A DNA stretch of 64,000 bases, taken from positions 374,001 to 438,000 of the forward strand of contig NZ_JBBOUU010000001.1 in the NCBI RefSeq assembly GCF_038006205.1, written 5' to 3'. Below, one piece after another: positions 1-9,930 of the stretch. Source of the DNA: Solibacillus sp. FSL R7-0668 (GTDB taxonomy: Bacteria > Bacillota > Bacilli > Bacillales_A > Planococcaceae). Each line of letters starts with the position of its first letter. Position 1 is the stretch's first letter. The translations under genes and the position numbers were made by a program. The notes under the pieces are model-generated. The model saw nothing but the letters and a program-made list of their open reading frames with translations. It did no database searches and was not told the DNA's origin.

Positions 1-53
1 GGAGTTACCAGCAATGTGTCCATTTCGGTTGAATAGAGTTGCTCTTTTGTCAT
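1..53 (-). CDS. Partial CDS, N-terminus of an unidentified protein
   Basis: Only the first 17 codons lie in the window; the gene runs off the left edge. On the minus strand a GAGGAG ribosome site sits 9 nt before an ATG that opens MTKEQLYSTEMDTLLVT with no stop. A nearer ATG at position 60 is too close to the ribosome site and is in another frame. The fragment is too short to assign a family. Confidence 0.55.
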   Translation of the reverse strand, partial: MTKEQLYSTEMDTLLVT

Positions 54-492
54 ATATCATTTCTCCTCAATGCGTAAAATAATACTATTATTATAATTAA
101 AAAATGCCCATTAGTCACTAAATATTAAAGTAGATTATTATAAAATTAAGGAATTATAGTATTATTATACCCGTTATTGTGAATATAAAATAAATAAGGC
201 TAGTGAAATTACTTGATTTTAGTAGTATAAGGTGGAAAGGAATATAGTTTTAGTTCTTTAGGTAATAGTATGGCTTTAGTCTTTGAATGTAAAAAGTAAT
301 GAAGCTATTTCAAATGTAACGAGTGAAACCGTAATTATCATATACCCCATTCGTTAGAAAATAATAGATTACTGAGGGCAGTTTTCTAAAAATATGAAAT
401 AAATTATCGTAAAAGTTTTCGGGAGTTGCGTTACTAGGATTGCTTGACTAAAATAATAGCATGATGAAGTTGAAGGAATTGGAGTAGAAAGA
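54..492. other. Intergenic region, AT-rich
   Basis: This 439-bp stretch lies between divergent genes and must hold promoters for both, but I cannot pick one securely. A 10-bp inverted repeat (AATAATACTA near 78 and TAGTATTATT near 155) is visible but low in complexity. No ORF with a ribosome site was seen. Confidence 0.5.
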
Positions 493-1359
493 ATGAATTT
501 ATCGGCAATAACAGTGTCGCTTCCACTAGATGAAGAAACATATGAAGAACTGCAAAATTTATGTGAAGTCGCGGAATGTGATGGGCATATTTATACGCAA
601 GTCATGAATTTACCAATCGCGCGTAGCTATGAATCACGCGGATTTTATGTGTTGGTTTATGATGATGATAAAAACGAGCTGATTGGTGCGGGAACGGCGA
701 TTGATATAATGGGCTTAAATACCTTTGAATGGTCGGTGTTAGTGGCACCGATGTATCGTCAACTAGGTGTAGGCGGTGCGATTGTGAATGTATTAAAGGA
801 TGGAATGGCGGCACGCGGAAGTGAAGGCGAACTGGCGTTAACAATCGAAGGATCTCACTTTGGCAAGGAGTTTTTAAGTAAGCTAGGCTATTTATATAGC
901 TTTTCAGAGGCGACTTTAGAAGCGAAGGCAGAGGTATTACAGCAGCCGGGAGCAGTCAAGCTTCGTCCATTTATGCAAAAGGATACGGAGGCACTTGTAA
1001 CCATTTTTAGTGAGGCTTTTGGGGATATACGTGAGGAATCACTAGAGCTTATTGAATTTAACACGACAACGGAAGGGCTTGTCATGTGGACGGCGGAAGT
1101 GGGAGAGGAAGTAGTCGGAACGGTGACCACTCGTAAAGAGGGTGAAGTCGAGTGGATTACGGCCTTTGCGGTGGCGCCAAACAAGCAGGGGCAAGGGATT
1201 GGCACGCAAATTTTAAACATCGTCAAAGATTATGCGATTCGCCAGGATGAAAAAACGATACTATTAGACGTTGAAATCGAAAATGCCAGCGCATTACGCG
1301 TCTATGAAAAAGCAGGCTTCATGAAATCGATGCAGCTCGATTATTATATTTGTTTGTAA
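493..1359 (+). CDS. Tandem GNAT N-acetyltransferase
   Basis: The 288-aa product is probably a cytoplasmic acyl-CoA-dependent N-acetyltransferase. It contains two GNAT folds in tandem. The first (about residues 5-150) has the acetyl-CoA loop RQLGVGG after a VLVAPMY strand. The second (about 155-288) has NKQGQGIG after FAVAP, followed by the typical ENASALRVYEKAGF C-terminal GNAT signature. The second domain is the better conserved; the first may be degenerate and structural. The start ATG follows TTGGAG by 8 nt. The gene is monocistronic and ends at a terminator shared with the convergent helD-like gene. The acceptor substrate cannot be inferred. Confidence 0.85.
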   Translation: MNLSAITVSLPLDEETYEELQNLCEVAECDGHIYTQVMNLPIARSYESRGFYVLVYDDDKNELIGAGTAIDIMGLNTFEWSVLVAPMYRQLGVGGAIVNVLKDGMAARGSEGELALTIEGSHFGKEFLSKLGYLYSFSEATLEAKAEVLQQPGAVKLRPFMQKDTEALVTIFSEAFGDIREESLELIEFNTTTEGLVMWTAEVGEEVVGTVTTRKEGEVEWITAFAVAPNKQGQGIGTQILNIVKDYAIRQDEKTILLDVEIENASALRVYEKAGFMKSMQLDYYICL

Positions 1360-1385
1360 AGGTTGAAGAGTATGTAGCAATAAAG

Positions 1386-1426
1386 AAAAGGTCAAAACCC
1401 TTAATAGGAGGGGTTTTGACCTTTTT
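1386..1426. terminator. Bidirectional Rho-independent terminator
   Basis: The stem AAGGTCAAAACCC pairs with GGGTTTTGACCTT around a short AT-rich loop. There is a T-run on the plus side and an A-run at the 5' foot, so it can serve both convergent neighbours. Confidence 0.9.
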
Positions 1427-1435
1427 CTATTGCCT

Positions 1436-3667
1436 TCACATCAAAAATGCTTCTTTTGAAGGACCGATTATATACAGCTCGTGCATTGCGCGGGTGAGGG
1501 CGACATAGAGGAGCTTGCGGTCGATTGAATTGTCGTAATAGGGTGCCTCAAATGATGCGATGATGACCGCATCAAACTCCAGCCCTTTTGCTAAGTGACT
1601 AGGCACGACGAGGAGCTTCTGCTGATCAATCGCCGAATTTTCGTCCAATATTTGTGCGGGAAACTCGGCCTTTTCCAGCTGCTTCACAATTGATTTCGCT
1701 TCTTTTGTCGTTTTGCAAATGAGTGCGATAGACTGATGGTTGCTTGCTTTAATTTGCTCGACAATTTGGGTAATGGTTTTGACATTTAGGGCTTGTTGTT
1801 CGATAAATTGAGGCTGCTTACCATGTCTTACAACGGGTTCGACAAGTGGTAGGTCCTCGTCCATTTGCATGAGAATGTCATTGGCTACTTCCATAATTTC
1901 AATCGTTGTGCGGTAGCTTTTTTGCAGTGTCGCATAGGTGGCGCGTGGGAATAGATCAAGCACGGGCTGCCAATCCGTTAAGGAACGATAGCTGTGGATG
2001 CCTTGGGCTAAATCGCCAACCATCGTAAACATATCCGTTTCCAGTCCGGCCTTTAATGCGGCAAGCTGGAAGTAGCTGTAGTCCTGTACCTCGTCAATGA
2101 AAACAACGCGCATTTTCCATGGCTCCTCTATGCCTTTTACCTTTGCCTGCAAATAATAGAGCGCGGCTAAATCCTCTAACGCCCAAATCTCCTTTTTATG
2201 CGCTTGTAGGAAGCTTTCTGTTTCGTTTTGATCCCATTCTGGTGCAATTTTATAGAGTAATTCGCGATTCGTCACGATTTCGCGGTAAAGTGTTTTGACC
2301 TTTGTTTTTGTGAAGGGCTTCATATAACGTGTTGCCGTTGTTTTGGCTTCTTGCTTAATTTTTGGAATGCGTTCATCGCGCTCGTCAATTAATTTCGTGA
2401 CGGTATAGCGGCGTTTTTCTGCATCGCGCATGCCGTTTAGCGCTCGGCCAATGGCTTCCTCATAACGGGCGTTTAACTTAGTTAAGACAGCGGTAGTTTT
2501 TCGCTTAACCTCGGTTTGAATGATTTTTTTGATGCGTTCGAGGCGTTTTTCAATCGGCATATAATGAAATTCGACTAAAAACAGCTTTTTCAAATGCTCG
2601 CCCTTCATAATTCGGTATTTTTCGATAAAGACATCGTCAAAACGTGTAGCCAATTGCTCTTCATAGTGCTGTAAATAGCGCTGCATCATCAGCTCATAAA
2701 AGGGGCTGCCCTTCATTTTGGAAATATGCAGGTCATCGTAATTCGTCATGGTGTTCTCGACGATTTTTTCGAGCTGCTCATTTGGATTTGTGAGCTTTAA
2801 TTTCACATGTAAGGCGTTTTGTACATACTCGGCATAGGTCGTTTGGCAAATTTTATCGACGCCAAGCTCTGGTAGCACATCGCCAATGTATTCGATAAAT
2901 AAATTATTCGGTGCTAAAATCATCAGCTGCTCGGCATTAAAGTGCTCGCCCATTGTATATAAAAAATACGAAATTCGGTGGAGGGCAATGGTCGTTTTTC
3001 CAGAACCAGCTGCCCCTTGTACGAGAATTGGTTGGCGGAGGTGCGCACGAATAATTTCATTTTGCTCCTTTTGAATAGTCGATACGATTTCAGTTAAACG
3101 AACATCGGCCTTTCCTTCGAGCGCTTCTTGTAACAATTCGTCGTTTGTTGTTAAATCAACGTCTCGGTAATCGAGAAGCTCGGCTTGCTCAATTTTGTAT
3201 TGGCGTTTGGCGAATAGATGCCCGGCTTGTTCTTCACCGCGTACGTCATAGGTTAGCTCACCTAGTCGTCCATCATAGTACACGTTTGCGACAGGGGAAC
3301 GCCAATCGACGATAATCGGCTCATGGGTTTCGCTGTGAAAGAGAGAGGTTTTTCCAATATAAAGAAATTCCTCTGGCTCCCCTTCACGCTGAAAATGGAT
3401 GCGCGCGAAATAGGGCTTTTGACGAATCGCCTCTAAGCCCTCCTTTTGATCGCGTGCTAGCTCGAAAAAGCGCGTGTTCATTAAAATATTTAAGAAGCTG
3501 TCACTCGAATCGAGGTATTCCACGTTTGACATCGCTGTTTTAATATTGGCCTGTGCATTTTCAATATCGCTTATAGAGCTATGTAAAATGCGGTCCATAT
3601 ACGCAATGGTGTCGTGAAGTCGTCGCTGCTCCTCTTTGAAATTCTTTAGCTGTAACTGATGTTCCAT
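1436..3667 (-). CDS. helD: HelD-like UvrD/Rep-family helicase (RNA polymerase recycling factor)
   Basis: HelD proteins are superfamily 1 ATPases that bind stalled RNA polymerase and release it from DNA and nascent RNA; they are cytosolic. The product has an N-terminal coiled-coil arm (first ~60 residues), the conserved IVDWRSPVANVYY segment, the entry motif IQKEQNEIIR, and Walker A GAAGSGKTTIALHR near residue 225. A long helical insertion, the VVFIDEVQDYSYFQ Walker B/DEXQ motif and a C-terminal LLYVALTRAMHELYI helicase motif follow. Length (743 aa) suits the family (~770 in Bacillus). I start at the ATG at 3667 (MEHQLQ) because GGGGGA lies upstream; an in-frame TTG at 3685 lacks a good ribosome site. 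Confidence 0.9.
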   Translation of the reverse strand: MEHQLQLKNFKEEQRRLHDTIAYMDRILHSSISDIENAQANIKTAMSNVEYLDSSDSFLNILMNTRFFELARDQKEGLEAIRQKPYFARIHFQREGEPEEFLYIGKTSLFHSETHEPIIVDWRSPVANVYYDGRLGELTYDVRGEEQAGHLFAKRQYKIEQAELLDYRDVDLTTNDELLQEALEGKADVRLTEIVSTIQKEQNEIIRAHLRQPILVQGAAGSGKTTIALHRISYFLYTMGEHFNAEQLMILAPNNLFIEYIGDVLPELGVDKICQTTYAEYVQNALHVKLKLTNPNEQLEKIVENTMTNYDDLHISKMKGSPFYELMMQRYLQHYEEQLATRFDDVFIEKYRIMKGEHLKKLFLVEFHYMPIEKRLERIKKIIQTEVKRKTTAVLTKLNARYEEAIGRALNGMRDAEKRRYTVTKLIDERDERIPKIKQEAKTTATRYMKPFTKTKVKTLYREIVTNRELLYKIAPEWDQNETESFLQAHKKEIWALEDLAALYYLQAKVKGIEEPWKMRVVFIDEVQDYSYFQLAALKAGLETDMFTMVGDLAQGIHSYRSLTDWQPVLDLFPRATYATLQKSYRTTIEIMEVANDILMQMDEDLPLVEPVVRHGKQPQFIEQQALNVKTITQIVEQIKASNHQSIALICKTTKEAKSIVKQLEKAEFPAQILDENSAIDQQKLLVVPSHLAKGLEFDAVIIASFEAPYYDNSIDRKLLYVALTRAMHELYIIGPSKEAFLM

Positions 3668-3947
3668 CGTTTGTCGTTCCCCCAATCATCTTATAAAGTC
3701 AGACTATTATCGTATCAAATGTAGCAATCTTAATTCAAGTATTGCTCTAAAAATGAATGGTGATTTCTGGATTGCTTTGTGAGAAAAGTTCTTTTAAGGG
3801 GTATAAAGGATTAAAGCTATGAGCAATGTGAAAAAATTTGTGAGGATTTCATTTTCATTTCATTTTACTTCTGTAAGTTACTTTGTATTAAGAGAGGCTT
3901 GATTAATAGTATAAGTGCTCTAGCATACAAAATTTTGGAGGTTACCA

Positions 3948-5045
3948 ATGAATAAGCGGTTAGATGAAGTACAATATGCCCGTGCCTTTGCAATGTTTGC
4001 GGTATTATTTGTGCACTTTAGCTCAACAGGTTTGGGGGCAGTGACGCCTGAATCGAGTACCTTTTATGTCTATTCGGCATTCAATACATTAGGGAAGCTT
4101 GGGGTGCCCGTTTTTTTCTTTTTAAGTGGCTTGGTGCTGTTTTATAGCTATAATAATAGGCCATTTACAAAGGAAACAATTCGCCAATTTTATAAGAAGC
4201 GATTGAAATATATTATTGTTCCTTATCTTGTTATTTCGACTTTTTACTTTGGTGTTCGTATTGTCCATTCTAGTAGTTTTTCATCTGTTCCGGCTTTGTT
4301 GACGGGTTTAGGTGAGGCGTTATTATGGGGGAAAGCCTATACGCATTTGTATTTTTTATTTGTGTTGTTGCAGTTTTATTTAGCGTTTCCTTTGATTTTG
4401 TATTTCTTTAAGAAGGTAAAGGTTCGTGTTTTGACAGTGCTACTTGCTTCGCTTGCCTTGCAGTTCGCTTGGTTTTATGTGAATAAAAATTATTTACAAG
4501 TGGAGGCGCGTGGCTCGTATTTTCTATCGTATGTATCGTTCTTCTTGGTAGGTGCTGCAGTGGGGAGCAATTATGCGCAACTCGATCACTGGTGGCAGGT
4601 GCATCGTAAAAAAATGGCGGTGTTTATTGTGACATTGTTTGTGCTTGCGGCTACTAGCTTGATTGTGGTGGATAGTTGGACACGTGCTGATACATTGGTT
4701 CCGTATTTACCGTCTAGCCCATATCATACGTATATTTTTGACGGACTTTGGGTGCTTCTAGGACTAGCGGGTAGCTTGTTTACGTTATGGCTAGGAAAAA
4801 TGGTGATTGTACTCGATTATGCGCCATTACAGATTTTCTTAAATCGTTTAGCGCAATTGTCATTTGGTATTTATTTAATTCATCCATTTTTCTTACTATT
4901 TTTCCGTAGCTGGCTACCAAGTTCGACACCGCTCGTATTTCATGGGTGGCAGTTGTTTACCGCCATTGCGATTACGGCTATTTGTTGGGTGCTGACGAGC
5001 TGGTTAAGTAAGTGGAAAATGAGCTGGATCATTATCGGAAAATAA
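3948..5045 (+). CDS. Membrane acyltransferase 3 family protein (OafA-like)
   Basis: This 365-aa polytopic protein belongs to the acyltransferase-3 family, which transfers acyl groups to sugars, peptidoglycan or other envelope molecules at the membrane. The N-terminus carries the family signature LDEVQYARAFAMFAVLFVHF, in which the His in the first membrane segment is thought to be catalytic. About ten hydrophobic segments follow, with FFFLSGLVLFYSYN as the second conserved block. The C-terminus LSFGIYLIHPFFLLFF is also typical. The ATG follows TTGGAGG by 7 nt. It appears monocistronic, bounded by a strong terminator. The acyl acceptor cannot be inferred from the neighbours. Confidence 0.88.
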   Translation: MNKRLDEVQYARAFAMFAVLFVHFSSTGLGAVTPESSTFYVYSAFNTLGKLGVPVFFFLSGLVLFYSYNNRPFTKETIRQFYKKRLKYIIVPYLVISTFYFGVRIVHSSSFSSVPALLTGLGEALLWGKAYTHLYFLFVLLQFYLAFPLILYFFKKVKVRVLTVLLASLALQFAWFYVNKNYLQVEARGSYFLSYVSFFLVGAAVGSNYAQLDHWWQVHRKKMAVFIVTLFVLAATSLIVVDSWTRADTLVPYLPSSPYHTYIFDGLWVLLGLAGSLFTLWLGKMVIVLDYAPLQIFLNRLAQLSFGIYLIHPFFLLFFRSWLPSSTPLVFHGWQLFTAIAITAICWVLTSWLSKWKMSWIIIGK

Positions 5046-5046
5046 T

Positions 5047-5073
5047 AAAAAGCCTACTAATTGTAGGCTTTTT
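5047..5073. terminator. Rho-independent terminator
   Basis: AAAAAGCCTAC and GTAGGCTTTTT form a near-perfect stem around TAATT. It sits between convergent genes, 2 bp after the acyltransferase stop and 7 bp from the DUF2804 stop, so it probably works in both directions. Confidence 0.92.
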
Positions 5074-5079
5074 GGGTGT

Positions 5080-6102
5080 TTACCATTTTGCGGCATGCTC
5101 CTCGATGCAGCCAAGCATTTGCTGGATTTGGAGCGTGGTGCCGTCGTCGAGCTGAATGCTGCCGTCATAATAGCCGACCATTTGATGCACGGTTGACACA
5201 ATGACCTTCGCGTTTGTATTGGCGACGCGTTCGAAAAAGGGTGTAAAGGTTAACTGGATTTGGTCGCTGAATTTCGAGCGAATGGTCCACGGAATCATGT
5301 AGTTGAAACGATCATATTCGAAGCGCACATCCTCATGAATTTTAGTCATGACTCCATCAATGAAAATAGCGTTTTCGGTCATGCCGGTGCCGTCCGTCCA
5401 TTGCCCGCCAAAGTTTAAGCCGATGCGTTGGCCACGAACAAGCTGGGAGGCCATTCCCCAATTCCAAATTGCCTCGCGTGGCCAAATACCACGTCCGTAA
5501 TCGAGTACGGCAAAGCTTTCTTCAGGCGAAAAGGTAAAGCGACGGCTCCCGATCTTTACGATGCCAGATGTAGGCAAGGTATGATGCTTGGCGGTAAATT
5601 GAAATGTTTGCCGATTCCACGGGATTACGACGTTTAATGATTCATCATCTTGTGGATGCTCAATTGTTAATTCGGCATGTAGATGCTCCCCGTCAAAGTC
5701 AGGTGAAATGACGGTTAAGTGCGTGACCCCGTTATAGTAGGTTAATTGAATGTTCATTTCACTGTTTTTGTAGCTAACGGTTTCAAGTACTTGCGTTGGC
5801 ATTTTGACTTTTGCGCCAAGTGGAATGACAATTGTTTTTTCGAAATAGCGCTGGGTTTCGTATTCAAGGAAATAGACGAAGCACACCGCAGCATAATCTA
5901 AATGGCTGATCGTTGCGGAAAATAAAATTTCCTCGCCAAAGACACACCAATAGTTCCACTTTTTCTTGCGTAAAAAATGACCAGATAAGTTGCAATCAAT
6001 AATTGGCTGACGTGCAAAGCCGATTGCCCCTGGATTTAAGTTGCCTTTTTTATCGCAAAGAGCTGTTGGAAGTACGATTTCTTTTTCTGCGTGCTGCCTC
6101 AT
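5080..6102 (-). CDS. DUF2804 family protein
   Basis: The 340-aa product matches what I recognise as the DUF2804 family, whose function is not established. It is a soluble, beta-rich protein without signal peptide or membrane segments. Visible family-like blocks are the LPTALCDKKGNLNPGAIGFA opening, KKWNYWCVFGEE, LDYGRGIWPREAIWNWG and GLNFGGQWTDGTGMTENA. The last two resemble a lipocalin-like or diels-alderase-like beta fold, but that is inference. An AGGGGGA ribosome site precedes the ATG by 8 nt. It is monocistronic and convergent with the acyltransferase. Confidence 0.82.
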   Translation of the reverse strand: MRQHAEKEIVLPTALCDKKGNLNPGAIGFARQPIIDCNLSGHFLRKKKWNYWCVFGEEILFSATISHLDYAAVCFVYFLEYETQRYFEKTIVIPLGAKVKMPTQVLETVSYKNSEMNIQLTYYNGVTHLTVISPDFDGEHLHAELTIEHPQDDESLNVVIPWNRQTFQFTAKHHTLPTSGIVKIGSRRFTFSPEESFAVLDYGRGIWPREAIWNWGMASQLVRGQRIGLNFGGQWTDGTGMTENAIFIDGVMTKIHEDVRFEYDRFNYMIPWTIRSKFSDQIQLTFTPFFERVANTNAKVIVSTVHQMVGYYDGSIQLDDGTTLQIQQMLGCIEEHAAKW

Positions 6103-6292
6103 TAAAAATTCCCCCTATACAAAGAAAATAACACTAACTCAGGACCCCATTTTTCGAACAAGTCCTAAAAAGTATGTTTAACAATAATTGTATCAAACAT
6201 TTATGAAAACTGGGCATTTTCACTCTACTTTTATAGAACGGACATATTTGAAAAAAAATGGTCATACGTTGTAAAAAAAGAAATGAGGCCAA

Positions 6293-6799
6293 ATGCATAT
6301 GCTTTACTATAATCGCCAAGCTGCGGTCGATTATGCAAATTATTGGTGGGATAAATACAATCCAAGATTTCCGTCATTTCAGGATGATTGTACAAATTTT
6401 ATATCCCAATGTCTGTATGCAGGGGGCGCACCGATGCGTGGCTTTTCGGATCGTGCGCAGGGCTGGTGGATGATTGGAACACCCGAGCGTTGGAGCTATA
6501 GCTGGTCGGTATCCCATTCCTTAAGATGGTATTTAGAATCGTCGAAAAAAGGGCTAATCGCAACACGCGTTTATTCGATTGATGAGCTGGAGATCGGGGA
6601 TGTTATTTTTTACGATTTTCAAGGGGATGGACGGATTGACCATAGCACCATTGTGACACGAATTGACAATGGGATTCCGTACGTCAATGCACATACGATG
6701 AATAGCAAAAATCGCCACTATGCCTATGAGGATTCTTCGGCATATACACCGCTCATGGAGTATTATTTCTTTCATATTAGCGATACCTTTCCATTATAA
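6293..6799 (+). CDS. Putative amidase-domain protein (Amidase_6-like)
   Basis: The 168-aa protein consists of a single domain resembling the putative amidase family (Amidase_6) found in Bacillus spore and wall proteins. Visible features are the N-terminal YNRQAAVDYANYWWDKYNP, the predicted catalytic cysteine in DDCTNFISQCLYAGG, the conserved RWYLESS region, the GDVIFYDFQGDGRIDHSTIV block with a probable catalytic His, and VNAHTMNSKNR. There is no signal peptide, so it may act inside the cell, or during sporulation; this is inference. The ATG follows TGAGG. It is a lone gene. Confidence 0.85.
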   Translation: MHMLYYNRQAAVDYANYWWDKYNPRFPSFQDDCTNFISQCLYAGGAPMRGFSDRAQGWWMIGTPERWSYSWSVSHSLRWYLESSKKGLIATRVYSIDELEIGDVIFYDFQGDGRIDHSTIVTRIDNGIPYVNAHTMNSKNRHYAYEDSSAYTPLMEYYFFHISDTFPL

Positions 6800-6864
6800 A
6801 ACGATATATTAAATAATGAAAAATCATGATAAGGTAGTACTAGTATACGAAGGAGGATTTGTCG

Positions 6865-7428
6865 ATGACAGTATCAGTAAAACAAGCCATTTTAGAGCGC
6901 CGTTCAATCAAAAAATTTAATGGACAACCCGTTGAAAAACAAGCGGTGCTACAAATTTTAGATGATGCCAAATGGGCACCGAATCACGGCAATCGTCAGC
7001 CTTGGCGCGTTGTTGTAGCAGCAGATGAAAAATTAGCGGAAGTACATGCGTTATTGCGCGATTTAGCGATTCCGAAATGGCAAGAGCTTTCAGAGGAAAC
7101 GCTTGCTGCACAAATGCAAAAATTCACGCTTGCAGGGGCCTATGCTTTTGTATTAGTAACAGAGGATATGCGTCAAAAAGAGCGTTTAGAAGATTATGCA
7201 GCGGCTTCTTGCTACTTACAAAATGCACAGTTACTCGCTTGGGAGCAAGGAATCGGGACATGCTGGAAAACACCAGGCTTCTTGGATAACCCAAAATTCC
7301 GTGAAGCATTAAACGCCAAAGCAAACGAGCGCGTGATTTCTATGTTCCAATTTGGTTATTTTGATGAAGCGACACCAGCAAAGCCACGTAAAGAATTAGC
7401 AGATTTCGTTTCAGAATTCGGCGCATAA
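6865..7428 (+). CDS. Nitroreductase-family flavoprotein
   Basis: This 187-aa protein is a predicted FMN-dependent NAD(P)H oxidoreductase of the nitroreductase superfamily. It opens with the phosphate-binding signature ILERRSIKKFNGQPVEK, then has WAPNHGNRQPWRVVV, typical of FMN contact. AASCYLQNAQLLAWEQGIGT and the C-terminal ISMFQFGYFDE strand complete the fold. I start at the ATG because AAGGAGGA lies 8 nt upstream; the in-frame TTG six bases earlier is too close to it. Physiological substrate is unknown; homologues reduce nitro-compounds or quinones. Confidence 0.88.
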   Translation: MTVSVKQAILERRSIKKFNGQPVEKQAVLQILDDAKWAPNHGNRQPWRVVVAADEKLAEVHALLRDLAIPKWQELSEETLAAQMQKFTLAGAYAFVLVTEDMRQKERLEDYAAASCYLQNAQLLAWEQGIGTCWKTPGFLDNPKFREALNAKANERVISMFQFGYFDEATPAKPRKELADFVSEFGA

Positions 7429-7432
7429 TAAA

Positions 7433-7473
7433 GAGGGAGTGCGCTGCAAAGTTCAGTGTACTCCCTTCATTTT
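7433..7473 (+). terminator. Rho-independent terminator
   Basis: GAGGGAGT-CGCTG pairs with CAGTG-ACTCCCTTC across a short loop, followed by a T-rich tract. It ends the nitroreductase transcript. Confidence 0.75.
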
Positions 7474-7631
7474 AATAGTAGAAACCGGACGAACGCTCGT
7501 AAACCACATCCACTCAATCCTCATAATCCATCATTTCACCAAACAATCGCAAAAAAATAATAGAAAAGATGTTTTTATATCATATCCAAGAGGGAAAAGT
7601 AGCGTACAAAAACTTTTTGGAGGGATTGTCT

Positions 7632-8255
7632 ATGTTTCAAACTGAACCGAAGCAAACGGTTGATGTTGTTTATACAAAGCGTGATCTACTCGAAAAACTT
7701 CAGGAATTACGTCTGCCACCAGAAACGGTGAATCGCCCGACCATTTACATTTTGACGAAGCATATCAACGAATTTCATGCATTAGCACGCGATAGTCAAA
7801 TTAAGCTTGTGACAACGCATGGCATCCGTAGTTTCTTGAAGGAGCTTTTATTTAAAGAGTCTCCTATTGAAAAGGTACTGCGTCTCATGAAATTGCCACA
7901 TCAACAATATTTAGAATACGAGGCAGTTATTCGTAGTGGGGGCATGGTCATCGTGTCGGGGGTAGACCCGCTAAATGAGCGTGAATGGACGGGGCATACA
8001 TTGACAAAATGGATTACCAATCGCTCAAATTCCTCGAATATTATTTTGCGAGATGTGAAAGAAGAGCGTGTCATTCCATATGAGCCAAAGCCACAGCTGT
8101 ACTTTTTGCCTTCGATGGGCGTAGCGGGCGAATTTGGTCGTGCGGATGAGGTGCTAGCGTCTTCCAAAGACGAGATTCCACTGCAAGATAATCAACGCCT
8201 CGTTCGTGACGCTAAAACACGGGAATTGGGCGTGTATCAGGGACCGCATAAATAG
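7632..8255 (+). CDS. Hypothetical protein with YflT-like N-terminus (tentative)
   Basis: The 207-aa protein is charged and soluble. Its first ~70 residues (VDVVYTKRDLLEKLQEL then TIYILTKHINEFHALARDSQIKLVTTHG) look like the alpha/beta general-stress domain of YflT/GsiB-type proteins, a weak resemblance only. A second block, SGGMVIVSGVDPLNEREW, also resembles the glycine-rich turn seen in such proteins. The start ATG is preceded by TTGGAGGG; the longer ORF beginning at 7569 has no ribosome site. No neighbour suggests a role. If the assignment holds it would be an accessory stress protein. Confidence 0.55.
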   Translation: MFQTEPKQTVDVVYTKRDLLEKLQELRLPPETVNRPTIYILTKHINEFHALARDSQIKLVTTHGIRSFLKELLFKESPIEKVLRLMKLPHQQYLEYEAVIRSGGMVIVSGVDPLNEREWTGHTLTKWITNRSNSSNIILRDVKEERVIPYEPKPQLYFLPSMGVAGEFGRADEVLASSKDEIPLQDNQRLVRDAKTRELGVYQGPHK

Positions 8256-8266
8256 AATAGAATGCT

Positions 8267-8304
8267 AAACCGAGCCATTCGAATGGGGATGCGCTTGGTT
8301 TTTA
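8267..8304 (+). terminator. Rho-independent terminator
   Basis: AAACCGAGC pairs with GCTTGGTTT (one mismatch) followed by TTTAATTTT, just after the preceding stop codon. Confidence 0.75.
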
Positions 8305-8607
8305 ATTTTGGGAGCAATGATTTATAAAAATTAGGATGAATTTTTATTCGTTAATATTCGCTTAAAATACAGGTGGGTAATTTTCTTTATATTGGAAAAC
8401 TACATAAATTCACATGAATACCTACCTTTATTAATGGTATATGCATATATAGTGTATAAAAATCTGATAATTGAATTCTGAAAATTAAAACTTATTATTT
8501 ATCTATTGAATATTTATGCATTAAAAGTTAGAATAAGTTATCGCTTATTTGATAATCCTTAAAGTAGTTATCAAAAAGTTGCAAATTATATTGTGAGGTC
8601 CTTATAA
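8305..8607. other. AT-rich leader region of the aminotransferase operon
   Basis: About 300 bp of very AT-rich sequence precede the aminotransferase. It presumably contains the operon promoter. I see no riboswitch fold or ORF that I can support. Confidence 0.4.
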
Positions 8608-9915
8608 ATGGCAGATTGGTTAGATTTATATAGAGAAATGGGCGATTACTTAGCGCCAAGTATGGCAAAGGATCACCCAAATCTTCCGGTAGTGAAAGAA
8701 GAAGGCTGTTATTATTGGGGTGCGGATGGCAAGAAATATTTAGATTTCACGTCAGGCATCGCCGTAACAAACACAGGTCACCGTCATCCAAAGGTGGTAC
8801 AAGCCATTAAAGATGCGGCAGATAGCTTAGTACATGGCCCATCTGGTGTCATTATGTACGAATCCATTTTAAAATTATCGGAAGAGCTTGGCGAAGTATT
8901 ACCGGGTGATTTAGGCTGCTTCTTCTTTGCGAATAGTGGTACAGAGGCAATTGAAGGGGCATTGAAGCTCGCGAAGTTTACGACAGAGCGTCCTTATGTG
9001 ATTTCATTTACTGGCTGCTTCCACGGTCGCTCGATGGGGGCACTTGGTGTAACAACATCAAAAGCGAAATACCGTAAATTCTTACAGCCATCACATCTTT
9101 CATACCAAATTCCGTATGCTGATGTGAAGGCAGCTCCAGCGGGTGTTGATGCAGAGCAGTATGTGGTTGAAAAGCTAGAGAAAGACTTTAAACAACTATT
9201 TAAGCACCAAGTAACACCTGAGGAAGTCGCAGCGGTGATTTTAGAGCCGGTTTTAGGTGAGGGTGGCTATATCATCCCACCAAAAGCATGGGTGAAGAAA
9301 ATCCGTGAAATTTGTGACCAGCACGGCATTTTATTAATTTTTGATGAAGTCCAAACAGGCTTCGGTCGTACAGGCGAATGGTTCGCTGCACAATACTTTG
9401 ATGTAACGCCAGATATTATGGCGATTGCGAAAGGGATTGCATCAGGCTTACCACTTTCAGCTACAGTGGCTTCAAAAGAGCTCATGGAAAAATGGCCAAT
9501 TGGTTCGCATGGGACAACATTCGGAGGTAACCCAATCGCTTGTTCCGTAGCACGTACAACATTAGAAATTTTCCACGAAGAAAATTTAGTTGAAAATTCT
9601 CGCGTTGTCGGTGCATATGCGCGTGAACAACTGCTTAAAATGAAAGAAAAGCATCCGATCATTAGTGATGTACGTTCGGCCGGTTTAATGATTGGTATTG
9701 AGCTATCAGATCCAGCGACGGGCGAGGTTTCAGGTGAGGCAGTAGGAAAAGTATTAGATTACGCGCTTGAAGAAGGCGTACTATTCTACTTATGTGGTAA
9801 TGAGGGAGAAGTGATTCGTATGATTCCACCACTTACCGTAACAAAAGAGCAAATTGATGACGGCTTACAAATGCTAGATAAAGCCATTGCACGATATTTA
9901 AAAGAACAACAATAA
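8608..9915 (+). CDS. Class III PLP-dependent aminotransferase (GabT/ornithine-type)
   Basis: This 435-aa enzyme belongs to fold type I, subgroup II aminotransferases that act on omega-amino groups (GABA, ornithine, acetylornithine). Motifs seen are [21 protein letters not shown] near the N-terminus, [19 protein letters not shown] (cofactor phosphate), [33 protein letters not shown] with the PLP-pyridine Asp, and the Schiff-base lysine in [14 protein letters not shown]. It lies 15 bp upstream of a lipoprotein substrate-binding protein, so it is probably cotranscribed with the ABC transporter. That hints that the imported compound is also its substrate. GABA aminotransferase is the likeliest label, but ornithine or another omega-amino acid is possible. 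Confidence 0.88.
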   Translation: MADWLDLYREMGDYLAPSMAKDHPNLPVVKEEGCYYWGADGKKYLDFTSGIAVTNTGHRHPKVVQAIKDAADSLVHGPSGVIMYESILKLSEELGEVLPGDLGCFFFANSGTEAIEGALKLAKFTTERPYVISFTGCFHGRSMGALGVTTSKAKYRKFLQPSHLSYQIPYADVKAAPAGVDAEQYVVEKLEKDFKQLFKHQVTPEEVAAVILEPVLGEGGYIIPPKAWVKKIREICDQHGILLIFDEVQTGFGRTGEWFAAQYFDVTPDIMAIAKGIASGLPLSATVASKELMEKWPIGSHGTTFGGNPIACSVARTTLEIFHEENLVENSRVVGAYAREQLLKMKEKHPIISDVRSAGLMIGIELSDPATGEVSGEAVGKVLDYALEEGVLFYLCGNEGEVIRMIPPLTVTKEQIDDGLQMLDKAIARYLKEQQ

Positions 9916-9930
9916 AGGGAGAGAAAAAAC

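Noticed and set aside
78-166. Inverted repeat AATAATACTA / TAGTATTATT
   Set aside because: Low-complexity AT sequence where such matches are expected by chance; no associated gene boundary.
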